This document shows positions 43,615-52,886 of a stretch of 64,000 nt of DNA, in pieces. The translations under genes were made by a program, and so were the position numbers. The notes beneath the pieces were generated by a model that saw only the letters and a list, made by a program, of their open reading frames with translations, had not been told where the DNA came from and made no database searches. Source of the stretch: 13-2-20CM-66-19 sp963760225 (GTDB taxonomy: Bacteria; Pseudomonadota; Gammaproteobacteria; Steroidobacterales; Steroidobacteraceae); assembly GCA_963760225.1 (NCBI GenBank), contig CAVXCD010000002.1, forward strand, positions 620,001 to 684,000, in the 5' to 3' direction. How positions within the stretch are numbered: position 1 is the first letter of the stretch; each line of letters begins with the position of its first letter.

Positions 43615-45171
43615 ATCACCCTACTCAAACTTCGATCGCGGCGGTTCACGCTCGCTAGCCTAGCGTCGGCGGGAGCACTACTTTCGTTTCCCCGTTTCTC
43701 TTTGTCGCAGGGGCCGACGCAGCGACAGGAGGATTCCCTCGCCGCCTTATCTGCGTACGAAGCGGTTCGAGGCATGCGAGCCGGTGATTTCAGCGCTGAG
43801 CAATACGCAGAGGCGCTTCTCTCGCGATGCGGACGTTGCAGATCGCTTAACGCTTTCATCACGTTGGAGCCCGACCAGGTCCTCATAGAGGCGCGCCAGT
43901 GCGATCTGCGCAGACGCCTGAACCGTCAACTAGGCCCTCTGCACGGGCTACCGATTCCAGTCAAAGACAGCATCAACACTTGTCAATTTCCGACGACGGC
44001 GGGGACGTCGGCACTTCGACACTTTCAACCCGGCCAAGACGCCGACGTAGTAACTGCCATCCGAAGAGCCGGTGCCATCGTGCTCGGTAAAACGAACATG
44101 CATGAGCTGTCATTTGGATGGACCAGCGATAATCGTGTGTTCGGCCCGGTTCGAAATCCCTACAACTTGGCTCATGTATCCGGTGGCAGCAGCGGCGGCA
44201 GCGCTGCAGCGGTCGCGGCGCGAATGGCGCCACTTAGTATCGGGGAGGATACTGAAGGCTCAATAAGAGTTCCCGCCGCCTTGTGCGGGAGCGTTGGATT
44301 TCGGCCAACCACCGGACGCTACTCAACCGCGGGGGTCGTGCCGATTACCCCACTGTTCGATCAAGTGGGGCCGCACGCTCGCTGCGTTCGGGATGTCGCG
44401 TTGTTAGACTCAGTTCTCTCAAGGGCGCATTCAAGAGCTCCCGCGCCGCTAAATTCGCTGGCGGGAGTCAAGCTCGGTGTCTGCCGCAGCTATTGGTTCA
44501 ACGACCTTGATCCCGAAGTCGAACAGATCACGAACGACGCCTTGAGGAGGCTGCAAAACGCCGGCGCAGAGTTCATTGAGACTGACATACCCAAACTTGC
44601 TCAGTTGATTCAACTGACCACCGCGGCCGTTCAAAGCCGCGATTTCGAGCCATCCCTTAGTCGATATCTGCAGCACTACAAGGCTCGAGTTTCTTATGCA
44701 CAAGTTTTGGCGGCCGCGAGTGAGGACGTCCGGATGGAGATACTCAGATACGCCTCGCCCGGGGGGCAATACTTTGCTTCGCACGCCACGTATCGCGCGG
44801 CTGTTGATACGTACATCCCTGAATTGCGAATGGCCTTGCGTACTCACTTCCTTCGCACGGGCGTACTTGCTCTCGTCTTTCCGACAACCTTGGTTCCAGC
44901 GCCGTTAATAGGCGATGACATAGCCACCCGAATAGACGGCAATGCCGTGGCGCTCGACGTAGCCTTGGGTCGAAACGTAGATCCAGGCAGCACCGCGGGC
45001 TTACCGGGGTTAGTACTTCCGGCCGGCCTCACAGCGGCGGGACTGCCAGTAGGTCTAGAGTTTGACGGCCCAAGTCACTCGGACCGAACCCTGCTCGCGC
45101 TTGGAGAGGCGCTCGAGTCCGCCCTCGGCGCGATCTCAGCTCCTTCCTTGGCGCTGAATGAGACCGATTGA
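43615..45171 (+). CDS. Amidase-signature enzyme, probably exported by Tat
   Basis: About 518 residues. The Ser-cisSer-Lys triad is visible: Lys in LPIPVKDSINT, cis-Ser and nucleophile in VSGGSSGGSAAAVAA and GEDTEGSIRVPA. It hydrolyses amide or ester bonds. The frame upstream of TTG 43702 encodes a twin-arginine-like signal, LRSRRFTLASLASAGALLSF. The only well-placed start after AGGAG is an ATC at 43615, so the original ATG may be mutated, or translation may begin at TTG 43702 without a signal. It heads the rightward unit. Confidence 0.82.
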   Translation: MTLLKLRSRRFTLASLASAGALLSFPRFSLSQGPTQRQEDSLAALSAYEAVRGMRAGDFSAEQYAEALLSRCGRCRSLNAFITLEPDQVLIEARQCDLRRRLNRQLGPLHGLPIPVKDSINTCQFPTTAGTSALRHFQPGQDADVVTAIRRAGAIVLGKTNMHELSFGWTSDNRVFGPVRNPYNLAHVSGGSSGGSAAAVAARMAPLSIGEDTEGSIRVPAALCGSVGFRPTTGRYSTAGVVPITPLFDQVGPHARCVRDVALLDSVLSRAHSRAPAPLNSLAGVKLGVCRSYWFNDLDPEVEQITNDALRRLQNAGAEFIETDIPKLAQLIQLTTAAVQSRDFEPSLSRYLQHYKARVSYAQVLAAASEDVRMEILRYASPGGQYFASHATYRAAVDTYIPELRMALRTHFLRTGVLALVFPTTLVPAPLIGDDIATRIDGNAVALDVALGRNVDPGSTAGLPGLVLPAGLTAAGLPVGLEFDGPSHSDRTLLALGEALESALGAISAPSLALNETD

Positions 45172-45215
45172 CCAATTCCTGCTGCGCCTCAGATCCCTCG
45201 AACTAGGAGCTACAT

Positions 45216-45644
45216 GTGACGACTTCTGAACGCGTTGGTCGAGCGTTTCCGGTGCAAGACTCATTAACGGCGCCGTATTGGCAAGCGGCAGCTCAGCGCA
45301 GGCTCGTTCTGCCACGACGTCAGGACACGCAGGAGTTCATCTGGCCGCCCCGATACCACGGCAGCAATGAGACCGACTGCGGGATTCGCTGGGTTGAGTC
45401 CGCGGGCAAGGGGACGGTCTACTCGTTTTCGGTTGTCCATCGTTCGTCACATCCGTATCCGCCTATACCGTATGTGTTGTCGGTGGTGCATCTCGACGAG
45501 GGTGTGTATATGACCTCCAATATTGTGGAGGTCAACCCACAAGATGTCTTCGTTGGAATGGCGGTGGAAGTCACGTTCGAGCAGCTTAGCGTCGATGTTT
45601 GGCTGCCGGTGTTCCGGCCCGTCTCCCGCGCACTTGTAGCGTAA
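45216..45644 (+). CDS. DUF35 OB-fold protein lacking zinc-ribbon cysteines
   Basis: 142 residues starting at GTG 45216 (AGGAG 6 nt upstream). PYWQAAAQRRLVL and WVESAGKGTVYSFSVVH are the DUF35 pattern, partner of thiolase-like proteins. The N-terminal zinc ribbon, normally CxxC...CxxC, reads LPRRQDTQEFIWPPRYHGSN then ETDC, so only one Cys is left. The protein probably supports the thiolase-like enzyme at 36116, as DUF35 partners do for Ltp2-type aldolases, but cannot bind zinc in the usual way. Confidence 0.82.
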   Translation: MTTSERVGRAFPVQDSLTAPYWQAAAQRRLVLPRRQDTQEFIWPPRYHGSNETDCGIRWVESAGKGTVYSFSVVHRSSHPYPPIPYVLSVVHLDEGVYMTSNIVEVNPQDVFVGMAVEVTFEQLSVDVWLPVFRPVSRALVA

Positions 45645-45666
45645 TCTACCCCCAGCACTCTGCATG

Positions 45667-45712
45667 CTGCTGTGATCACAGCAGTTGACATGCTGAAAAT
45701 AGCCTGTAGAGT
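45667..45712 (+). promoter_or_regulatory. GntR-type operator and promoter for the SHMT-like unit
   Basis: CTGCTGTGATCACAGCAG (45667-45684) is a perfect 18-bp palindrome. TTGACA (45685-45690) follows directly, then 16 bp and TAGAGT (45707-45712). It is the longest and best of the three cluster sites. A repressor bound here would touch the -35 box. Confidence 0.72.
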
Positions 45713-45950
45713 GGCATCGGCTGCAGGTGCTGAAACGAACAGAGCGACCCCCGCGGTGAGGATCTCTTAGGAATTCGTAGGCTCCTTAGCGGCAGCACGC
45801 TTGTCGCTAATCAAGAGACGCGCGCGGTGACTCTCACACTAGTCAATACTTCCGGACCGTCGGCTCGGGCGTCCAAGGTACAAACGAATCGACCGGCTAG
45901 AACCGTCGTTCGCGATCTAGCCTATACAGGGCACTGTTTGTCTTCGAACA
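45713..45950. other. Leader region before the SHMT-like gene
   Basis: About 240 bases lie between the promoter and ATG 45951. No riboswitch or attenuator hairpin is recognised, and no good ribosome site precedes the ATG. Confidence 0.35.
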
Positions 45951-47321
45951 ATGATCCTGGCACTGCCCCACTCGGCCCCCGAACTCATGCGTAAGAGTTC
46001 AAAAGCCCTGCAGTGGCGGCCCTGGGTTCCCGACGTCTCGGAGCGGTACGTGCAAGGCATCGCCACGCGTATCGCGTCAAAAGACCCCGATGAGGCCGAG
46101 CAGGACATTTTGTCACTGGTCAGCCGCAACAGGCGCATACACGAGTTCGAGTGTGTGAATCTGAACCCCGCGACGAGCGTAATGAACCCGCGGGCGGAGG
46201 CAGTACTGTCGCAAGGCCTTGGGCGACCCTCGCTCGGCTATCCGGGTGACAAGTACGAGATGGGATTGGAAGCCATTGAGCAATTGGAGGTCATTGCTGC
46301 TGAGCTTGCCGCCGAGGTTTTCAATGCGCGCTTCGCGGAGGTACGAGTTCTTTCCGGCGCAATGGCCAACCTTTACGTATTCATGGCTTTGGCCCGTCCT
46401 GGCGATTCTATCATCGCGCCCTCCGTTAGCATCGGCGGGCACGTAACACATCACGCAGCTGGTTGCGCGGGCAGATATGGACTTGTGAGTTTGCCGGCCC
46501 CAGTGGATCCGCAGACCTACAGCGTCGACATTAATGCCCTACGAGCACAAGCGCTTAAGGTCAAACCAAAGCTGATTACCATCGGCGGAAGCCTAAATCT
46601 ATTTCCTCATCCAGTTGCAGAGATTCGGAAGGTTGCGGACGAGGTAGGCGCGCTGGTGCTCTTCGACGCCGCACATCTCTCTGGAGTTATCGCCGGAGGC
46701 GCGTGGCAGAACCCGCTCGAACAGGGCGCGCATGTGATGACAATGAGTACGTATAAGTCCCTGTGCGGACCGACCGCTGGACTCATTCTCACCAACGAGC
46801 CGGAAATAGCCCGAGCGCTGGACGATGTGGCATACCCAGGGATGACGGCAAATTTTAACGCCGCAAACTGCGCCGCCCTTGCTCTGACCCTTCTCGATTG
46901 GAAGCACTGTGGAGCCCTATATGCCCAGTCGATGATCGCGACGGCCCGCGCACTGGCCCGCGCTCTCATCGAGAGAGAGGTCCCTGTCTTTGCTCACGAT
47001 CGTGGCGCCACCACGTCGCATCAGTTTGCGATTAATGCTTCGGCGTTCGGCGGGGGTCACGCTGCTGCAAAGCTTCTGCGCAAGTGCAATATCCTGACGT
47101 GTGCAATAGGCCTCCCTCTGAACTCCGGTGGAAGCGACCCCGATGGATTGCGCGCCGGTTCGCCCGAGATAGTACGGTGGGGGATGACGCCCGACGACAT
47201 GCCACAGCTTGCGAGCTTCATCCAGCAAGGTCTTACCGGCGCACGCTCGCTCGCGGACATTGCCACGGAGGTCTCGGCCTTTAGACAGCAATTCACGACG
47301 TTGCACTTTGTCCGACCGTGA
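45951..47321 (+). CDS. PLP enzyme related to serine hydroxymethyltransferase
   Basis: 456 residues, fold type I. ECVNLNPATSVMNPRAEAVL, GYPGDKYEMGLEAIEQLEVI, RVLSGAMANLYVFMALARPG, LVLFDAAHLSGVIAGGAWQN and the PLP Lys in TMSTYKSLCGPTAGLILTN follow SHMT, but the lysine motif differs from the usual THKTLRGPRGG. It likely cleaves or forms a beta-hydroxy amino acid (retro-aldol) rather than serving folate metabolism. It starts the rightward unit behind the best operator. A later ATG (residue 13) is possible. Confidence 0.8.
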   Translation: MILALPHSAPELMRKSSKALQWRPWVPDVSERYVQGIATRIASKDPDEAEQDILSLVSRNRRIHEFECVNLNPATSVMNPRAEAVLSQGLGRPSLGYPGDKYEMGLEAIEQLEVIAAELAAEVFNARFAEVRVLSGAMANLYVFMALARPGDSIIAPSVSIGGHVTHHAAGCAGRYGLVSLPAPVDPQTYSVDINALRAQALKVKPKLITIGGSLNLFPHPVAEIRKVADEVGALVLFDAAHLSGVIAGGAWQNPLEQGAHVMTMSTYKSLCGPTAGLILTNEPEIARALDDVAYPGMTANFNAANCAALALTLLDWKHCGALYAQSMIATARALARALIEREVPVFAHDRGATTSHQFAINASAFGGGHAAAKLLRKCNILTCAIGLPLNSGGSDPDGLRAGSPEIVRWGMTPDDMPQLASFIQQGLTGARSLADIATEVSAFRQQFTTLHFVRP

Positions 47322-47394
47322 GGACTCGGTCGCGAGCACAGGCATTTTGTAGTCTGAACGACAGCGCAAAACCACGTGACCGACGGCCGCGCCG

Positions 47395-47928
47395 ATGACG
47401 GACGATAGCAAGGCGCTGAAAAAGGCCATGGAGCTGTACATGAGGCTCGCTCGTAGCGGCGATCCGAAGCGACTTCGAGAGTCTTACCGCGGAGATTCAA
47501 CCTTCTCGCAGAGATATCTAAGCACGGCAAGGTTCGCAATTCATGAGGTTCAGATCGACGAGCCAGTGGAGTTCGGTGGAAGCGGGCGGGGGCCAAACCC
47601 GGCGGAGGTGATGTTGGCGGCCCTTACCGCCAGCGTGGGAGTCACCTGTCGCGCTTGGGCGGCATTCTTGGAAATTCCATGCGATGACATAACACTGAGC
47701 GTTTCCGGAGAGCTCGACGTGCGGGGCTTTATGGACACAGACAATGCTATCCGCTCTGGATTTGCAAATATCAACGTCAGACTTGATATCACTGGTCCGG
47801 TGTCCACCGTTCAACTGGACGAATTGAAGGCACTGATTAGTCGGTGCTGCCCCATCCTGGATACGGTACGCAATGGGTCGGTAGTCGATCTTGAGGTGAT
47901 TCAAAAAGATAACCACGGAAGCTCCTAG
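47395..47928 (+). CDS. OsmC-family protein
   Basis: 177 residues with PVEFGGSGRGPNPAEVMLAA and TASVGVTCRAWAAFLEIPCD, the OsmC/Ohr core with a Cys at the usual catalytic position. Members detoxify organic hydroperoxides or bind small thiols. It lies between the SHMT-like and CocE genes on the same strand, so it probably belongs to the regulon. The substrate is unknown. Confidence 0.83.
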   Translation: MTDDSKALKKAMELYMRLARSGDPKRLRESYRGDSTFSQRYLSTARFAIHEVQIDEPVEFGGSGRGPNPAEVMLAALTASVGVTCRAWAAFLEIPCDDITLSVSGELDVRGFMDTDNAIRSGFANINVRLDITGPVSTVQLDELKALISRCCPILDTVRNGSVVDLEVIQKDNHGSS

Positions 47929-47994
47929 GACTACCTGACATCTGCACGCAGCGATGTTGCGGATGGAAGAATACAAACAAAGGAATCCCCTGCC

Positions 47995-49938
47995 ATGTCA
48001 TACCGCTTGCGATGGGACAACCCTGCGCTGCCATTACTGCTCTTGCCGCTACTGCTGCTCGCGGAGGTCTCCGAAGCCTCGGCCCCCTGCGACTGTCAAG
48101 TAGATTACAGCGTTGCCATTCCCATGAGAGATGGCGTCGTACTGCGCGCGGATGTCTATCGACCGCCTCAGGGCGCCGTCCGCCGGGGGGCGATTTTGGT
48201 GCGAACCCCGTATGGCAAGACCGCTAGCGCGCGCAGGACCCGCTCCGTTCCGCTTGATGTCTTCGTCCGTTCCGGTTTTGTAGTGGTTATTGAAGACTGG
48301 CGTGGAAAAGGTGAATCGGAAGGAAAGTTCCACTGGGAAGGGAACCATTCCGAGGCAGACGGCTACGACACCATCGATTGGATATCCAAACAACCGTGGT
48401 CGAACGGCAACGTCGGCACCTATGGTTGCTCTGCACTGGGCGAAGAACAGATCTACGCGGCCGCCGCGAAGCATCCAGCTCACAAGGCGATGATTCCACA
48501 AGCGGCGGGCACAGTACGCGTCTCAGCGGATGGGCGCGACACATTGTACGGATGGCGGCGCGGTGGTGTTTACGAGCTGTCGGGCGCGATTCAGTACTTT
48601 ATCCAAGCCCGCTTGGGGGGTCAGATTCACCTGCAGCGACCGACTGACCTGAGCAGAGAGGAATGGGGTGCGGTCGCTGATCAGTTCAACCTTGAACAAA
48701 CTCGAACGCCGTACAACTGCACTACGTGTAACGACAGCGGTAGGTTTAACGAGCTTGCGCGGACACTACCGATAATCAATCTCGCCAAGCCATCAGACCG
48801 GGTACCGGACGACTTCTACGACGATCTCACCCACGAACCGGGAGACCCCTACTGGGAGCAGTTCGACTCGATCACCGACGCCTCGACCTTTAGCGTGCCG
48901 GGGTTACACGTCAATTCGTGGTACGACATCGCCACGGGCGGAACATTCTGGCAGGCGAAGTTTATCGCTAGCCACTCGACCTCAGCGATTGCAAGAGACA
49001 ATCAGTACGTCGTGATCTCTCCCACCGTGCACTGTGAATCCGAAGACAGCAGTAGTGAGCACACACTTATTGGCCAGCGCGATCTAGGCGACGCACGGTT
49101 TCCCTTCTACGACACGTACGTCCGGTGGTTTAGGTACTGGCTCAATAACGATAAATCAGCCTTCAAGAGCACGCCCCATTATCAGTACTTTGTCATGGGT
49201 CTAAATAAGTGGGACTCATCGGAGGTTTGGCCTCTTGCGGGTACGCACTTTACGAGTTTCTACCTACAGAGTGACGGTCATGCGAACTCTTCACTCGGCG
49301 ATGGCCGTTTGACTCGATCCCTTGCTTCTAAAGAAATCTCAGATTCGTACACCTCCGACCCCGGGAATCCCGTCGAAAGCGTGGGCGGTTCTGCAATGTT
49401 GCACAACTCGGAGCTCGCCGGCTCATATGATCAGCGAGCACAAAGCTCCCGCAGCGATGTCCTCGCCTTTACCACCGAGCCGCTCGATGTCGGCGTCGAG
49501 GTCACCGGTCCGGTCATGCTCAAACTTGCGGCATCCTCCACTGCCAAGGATACCGATTTCTTTGCAACTCTCGCCGATGTCTATCCCGATGGGCGTGCGT
49601 TTAACGTCGCGTCCGGAGTCCTCCGAGCGCGGTACCGGAATGGACGAAGAAGACCAGAACTGCTCAACCCAAACCAGACCTACGAACTTGCCATCGATCT
49701 TGGTATGACGAGCAACTACTTTTCCGCAGGTCATCGGATTCAGCTGCTGATAAGCAGTACGAACTTTCCAGCGTTCGAGCGAAATCTGCAGACCGGCGGC
49801 CGAAACTACGACGAGGATACGTGGGTCGTAGCAACAAACCGAGTGTACGTCGGAGCACTATCCAAATCTGTCCTGGTCTTACCCGTCGTCCACGAAGCAG
49901 CGAGCACGCATCGTCACGCGGGTTCAAAAGGAACCTGA
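47995..49938 (+). CDS. CocE/NonD-family hydrolase, exported
   Basis: 647 residues. Signal peptide (LLLLPLLLLAEVSEASA), then an alpha/beta hydrolase with VAIPMRDGVVLRADVYRP, VVVIEDWRGKGESEG, nucleophile GTYGCSALGEEQ, the Asp in HVNSWYDIATGG and the His in SPTVHCESED. The C-terminal jelly-roll domain (PAFERNLQTGG) is typical. The family cleaves esters or amides such as cocaine or cephalosporin side chains, and X-Pro peptides. It likely makes the first extracellular or periplasmic cut of the cluster substrate. Confidence 0.88.
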   Translation: MSYRLRWDNPALPLLLLPLLLLAEVSEASAPCDCQVDYSVAIPMRDGVVLRADVYRPPQGAVRRGAILVRTPYGKTASARRTRSVPLDVFVRSGFVVVIEDWRGKGESEGKFHWEGNHSEADGYDTIDWISKQPWSNGNVGTYGCSALGEEQIYAAAAKHPAHKAMIPQAAGTVRVSADGRDTLYGWRRGGVYELSGAIQYFIQARLGGQIHLQRPTDLSREEWGAVADQFNLEQTRTPYNCTTCNDSGRFNELARTLPIINLAKPSDRVPDDFYDDLTHEPGDPYWEQFDSITDASTFSVPGLHVNSWYDIATGGTFWQAKFIASHSTSAIARDNQYVVISPTVHCESEDSSSEHTLIGQRDLGDARFPFYDTYVRWFRYWLNNDKSAFKSTPHYQYFVMGLNKWDSSEVWPLAGTHFTSFYLQSDGHANSSLGDGRLTRSLASKEISDSYTSDPGNPVESVGGSAMLHNSELAGSYDQRAQSSRSDVLAFTTEPLDVGVEVTGPVMLKLAASSTAKDTDFFATLADVYPDGRAFNVASGVLRARYRNGRRRPELLNPNQTYELAIDLGMTSNYFSAGHRIQLLISSTNFPAFERNLQTGGRNYDEDTWVVATNRVYVGALSKSVLVLPVVHEAASTHRHAGSKGT

Positions 49939-50058
49939 CGTGGGTTCGCGACGCAAAAGTGCGTCCGCCCGCCGCCGCGACCTGCCAGCTCAGCAGAGCA
50001 GGTCGCACGCCAGATCGACAGTGTGGCGCTGTTGATAGCAGTCCGAAAGCCGGCTTCG

Positions 50059-51516
50059 ATGTGGGCGCGGCTTGTAGTCAGGATTTCACTTGAAGAACTG
50101 AGGAAGGACTGTGAAGCAACGCGCCTAAGATCAAGCTTAGGAAGGAGTTCGTTGGTCGCCTTGGGCGTGGGAGCAATCATTGGGACCGGAATCTTTGTTA
50201 TTACTGGTTTGGCGGCGGCTCAACACGCAGGTCCAGCGGTAGTTCTCTCATTTCTCATTGCCGGGGTGGTTTCGGGATTGGCTGGCCTCTGTTATGCAGA
50301 GCTCTCCGCCACCGTAGCAGTCTCTGGTTCGGCCTATGCTTACACCTACGCCATTTTCGGTGAATTCGCCGCCTGGTTCATCGGGTGGAATCTAGTCCTT
50401 GAATACCTGTTCTCAGCGGCAACGATTGCCGTCGGATGGTCAAGCTATCTAGAGCGGCTGATATCCCGCGGAAAGTGGGGTCCTTTGCCAATGGAGTTCG
50501 TGCACTCGCCATTCCCCGATGACGGTACGCTCACCCATGCGGCGGCAGCCATAAACGTCCCGGCGATTGCGATCGCGTTGCTAATGACAGCTATCTGCTA
50601 CCGCGGAATCCGCGAGTCTGCGATGTTCAATCTCGCAGTGGTCGTGGTCAAAGTCAGCGTGATTTTAGCAGTTGTGCTCCTCGGCGCTGCGTTCGTTGAC
50701 GTCAGGAACTGGAGCCCGTTTATCCCACCCAACCGCGGCTCCTTTGGCAGCTTTGGATGGTCAGGCGTGTTACAAGCAGCGGGAATAGTCTTCTTTGCTT
50801 ATATTGGTTTCGACGCCGTTGCGACGACAGCACAGGAAGCGAAGAATCCATCGCGCGACATCCCCTTCGGAATCTTGGGCAGTCTCTCCATTTGTGCGCT
50901 CCTCTACATCGCAGTAGCGGGTGTCATCACTGGATTGGTGCCGTACGCAAAATTGGCTGATGCTGCTCCCGTAGAAATTGCTGTTCGATCTCACCCCGAG
51001 TTGCGATGGCTTGACGGAGTTGTGATCTTCGGAGCACTCACCGGACTAACCTCGGCAATGCTGGTGATGATATTGGCACAGTCGAGAATCTTCATGTCCA
51101 TGGGAAATCATGGACTTCTGCCGCCCATATTTGGTTCGATTCATCCACGATACCAGACGCCGAGTGGAGCGACCGTCTTTACAGGCGTGTCCATCGCCGT
51201 TCTGGCCGGTTTGCTTCCCATTGGGCTTTTGGCCGAACTCGTCTCGATCGGTACACTCACGGCGTTCTTGTTTGTTTGTATCGGCGTGTTAGTACTACGG
51301 CACAGCAAACCTGAGTATCACCGTCCCTTTCGAGTACCGGCGATTTGGATCGTAGCCCTATTGGGTGCAGGCTGCTGCTTGGCATTGATTTTTTCGCTCC
51401 CCAGAAGTTCGCTCGTTCGATTGATTGTCTGGACTGGAGTGGGATTCCTGATCTACTTTCTTTATGGCTATCGACATAGCCGTGTCGGTAAAAGCAGCCG
51501 AGAGTCATCGACCTAG
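50059..51516 (+). CDS. APC-superfamily amino-acid permease 2 (CAT-like)
   Basis: 485 residues. SLEELRKDCEATRLRSSLGR then LVALGVGAIIGTGIFVITGL is the classic start of cationic amino-acid transporter-like permeases, followed by about twelve helices including FFAYIGFDAVATTAQEAKNP. ATG 50059 fits family length; an upstream GTG (50023) is also open. It probably imports the amino acid freed by the exported hydrolases, next to CocE on the same strand. Confidence 0.88.
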   Translation: MWARLVVRISLEELRKDCEATRLRSSLGRSSLVALGVGAIIGTGIFVITGLAAAQHAGPAVVLSFLIAGVVSGLAGLCYAELSATVAVSGSAYAYTYAIFGEFAAWFIGWNLVLEYLFSAATIAVGWSSYLERLISRGKWGPLPMEFVHSPFPDDGTLTHAAAAINVPAIAIALLMTAICYRGIRESAMFNLAVVVVKVSVILAVVLLGAAFVDVRNWSPFIPPNRGSFGSFGWSGVLQAAGIVFFAYIGFDAVATTAQEAKNPSRDIPFGILGSLSICALLYIAVAGVITGLVPYAKLADAAPVEIAVRSHPELRWLDGVVIFGALTGLTSAMLVMILAQSRIFMSMGNHGLLPPIFGSIHPRYQTPSGATVFTGVSIAVLAGLLPIGLLAELVSIGTLTAFLFVCIGVLVLRHSKPEYHRPFRVPAIWIVALLGAGCCLALIFSLPRSSLVRLIVWTGVGFLIYFLYGYRHSRVGKSSRESST

Positions 51517-51663
51517 CTAGAAACGCTTCGTTCAACCGGCAATCGACGCGTTACGGACGCAGCTGATCTCGATATAGTCTATCGACTCACTCACGACGCG
51601 TGGGTCGACGAGGTGAACCGCCCCGACTTTCCCGGAGGCCCCATTACTTGAGAGGATGGGGTT

Positions 51664-51987
51664 ATGGGAACGACAACAACCAGGTATTCACAAGAAGTCA
51701 GGGAACGTGCGGTGCGGATGGTCTCGGAGCATCGCAACGAGTATCCGTCCGAGTGGGCAACGATTGCTTCGATCTCGGCCAAGATCGGGTGTACTGCGGA
51801 GACGCTCAGGCGCTGGGTGGCGCTCTCGCAGGTCGATGCAGGCACGCGCCCCGGGTTGAACAGCTCGGAGCGTGAGCGGCTGAAGCAACTCGAGCGTGAG
51901 AACCGCGAGCTCAAGCGGGCGAACGAGATCTTGCGCAAGGCGTCGGCTTTTTTCGCCCAGGCGGAGCTCGACCGCCGGGCGAAGTGA
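51664..51987 (+). CDS. IS3-family transposase OrfA
   Basis: 107 residues with a helix-turn-helix (IASISAKIGCTAETLRRWV) and a heptad helix (LKQLERENRELKRANEILRK). It ends in a TGA overlapping the orfB start. A run of six T bases in GCTTTTTTCGCC (about 51947) is a probable -1 slippage site for making OrfAB. Confidence 0.9.
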   Translation: MGTTTTRYSQEVRERAVRMVSEHRNEYPSEWATIASISAKIGCTAETLRRWVALSQVDAGTRPGLNSSERERLKQLERENRELKRANEILRKASAFFAQAELDRRAK

Positions 51988-52886
51988 TGGTGGCGTTCAT
52001 CGACGCCCACCGTGCCGAGTATGGGGTCGAGCCGATCTGCGCCGAGTTGCCGATCGCCCCGTCGACGTACTACGAGCTGAAGGCACGCGAGCGCGATCCC
52101 GAGCGTGTTCCGGCACGTCATCGACGCGATGCGCTGCTGTGCGATGAGATCCGGCGGGTGTGGCGCGAGAACTTCTGTGTGTATGGCGCGCGCAAGGCCT
52201 GGCGCCAGCTCAACCGTGAGCAGATCCCTGTGGCTCGCTGCACGGTCGAGCGGCTGATGCGAAAAATAGGCCTGTGCGGAGCCACCCGCGGACGCACGTT
52301 CAAGACCACGGTCCCGGACGAGAAGGCGGCACGACCTGCGGACCTGGTGGACCGGCAGTTCACCGCTGAGCGGCCGAACCAGTTGTGGGTTGCGGACTTC
52401 ACCTACGTCGCCACCTGGCAGGGCTTTGTCTTCGTCGCCTTCGTGATCGATGTCTTTGCCCGCAGCATCGTGGGCTGGCGTGTCTCGAGCTCGATCAAGA
52501 CGGATCTGGTGCTCGATGCCCTCGAGCAGGCTCTGCATGCTCGCTCGGATACCGATGGGCTGGTCCATCACAGTGATCGAGGGACTCAATACCTGTCGAT
52601 CCGCTACAGCGAGCGTTTGGCCGAGTGCGGCATCCAGGCCTCTGTCGGCAGCCGTGGGGACTCGTATGACAACGCCCTCGCGGAATCGATCATCGGGTTG
52701 TACAAGACCGAGGTGATCCGTCGACGGGGTCCATGGAGAAGCATCGATGCGGTCGAGTTCGCCACGCTCGAATGGGTCGACTGGTTCAATAACCGCAGGC
52801 TCCTTGAGCCGATCGGCAACGTGCCGCCGGCGGAGTTCGAGCGGGCGTACTATCGTAGTCAAGAGGTTCACGCCGTGGCGGCGTGA
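51984..52886 (+). CDS. IS3-family transposase OrfB (DDE)
   Basis: 300 residues: HTH_21 region (APSTYYELKARERDPERV), then the integrase core with Asp in LWVADFTYVATWQG, Asp in LVHHSDRGTQYLS and Glu in DSYDNALAESIIGLYKTEVI. All catalytic residues are present and the frame is intact, so the element may be active. Confidence 0.92.
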   Translation: MMVAFIDAHRAEYGVEPICAELPIAPSTYYELKARERDPERVPARHRRDALLCDEIRRVWRENFCVYGARKAWRQLNREQIPVARCTVERLMRKIGLCGATRGRTFKTTVPDEKAARPADLVDRQFTAERPNQLWVADFTYVATWQGFVFVAFVIDVFARSIVGWRVSSSIKTDLVLDALEQALHARSDTDGLVHHSDRGTQYLSIRYSERLAECGIQASVGSRGDSYDNALAESIIGLYKTEVIRRRGPWRSIDAVEFATLEWVDWFNNRRLLEPIGNVPPAEFERAYYRSQEVHAVAA

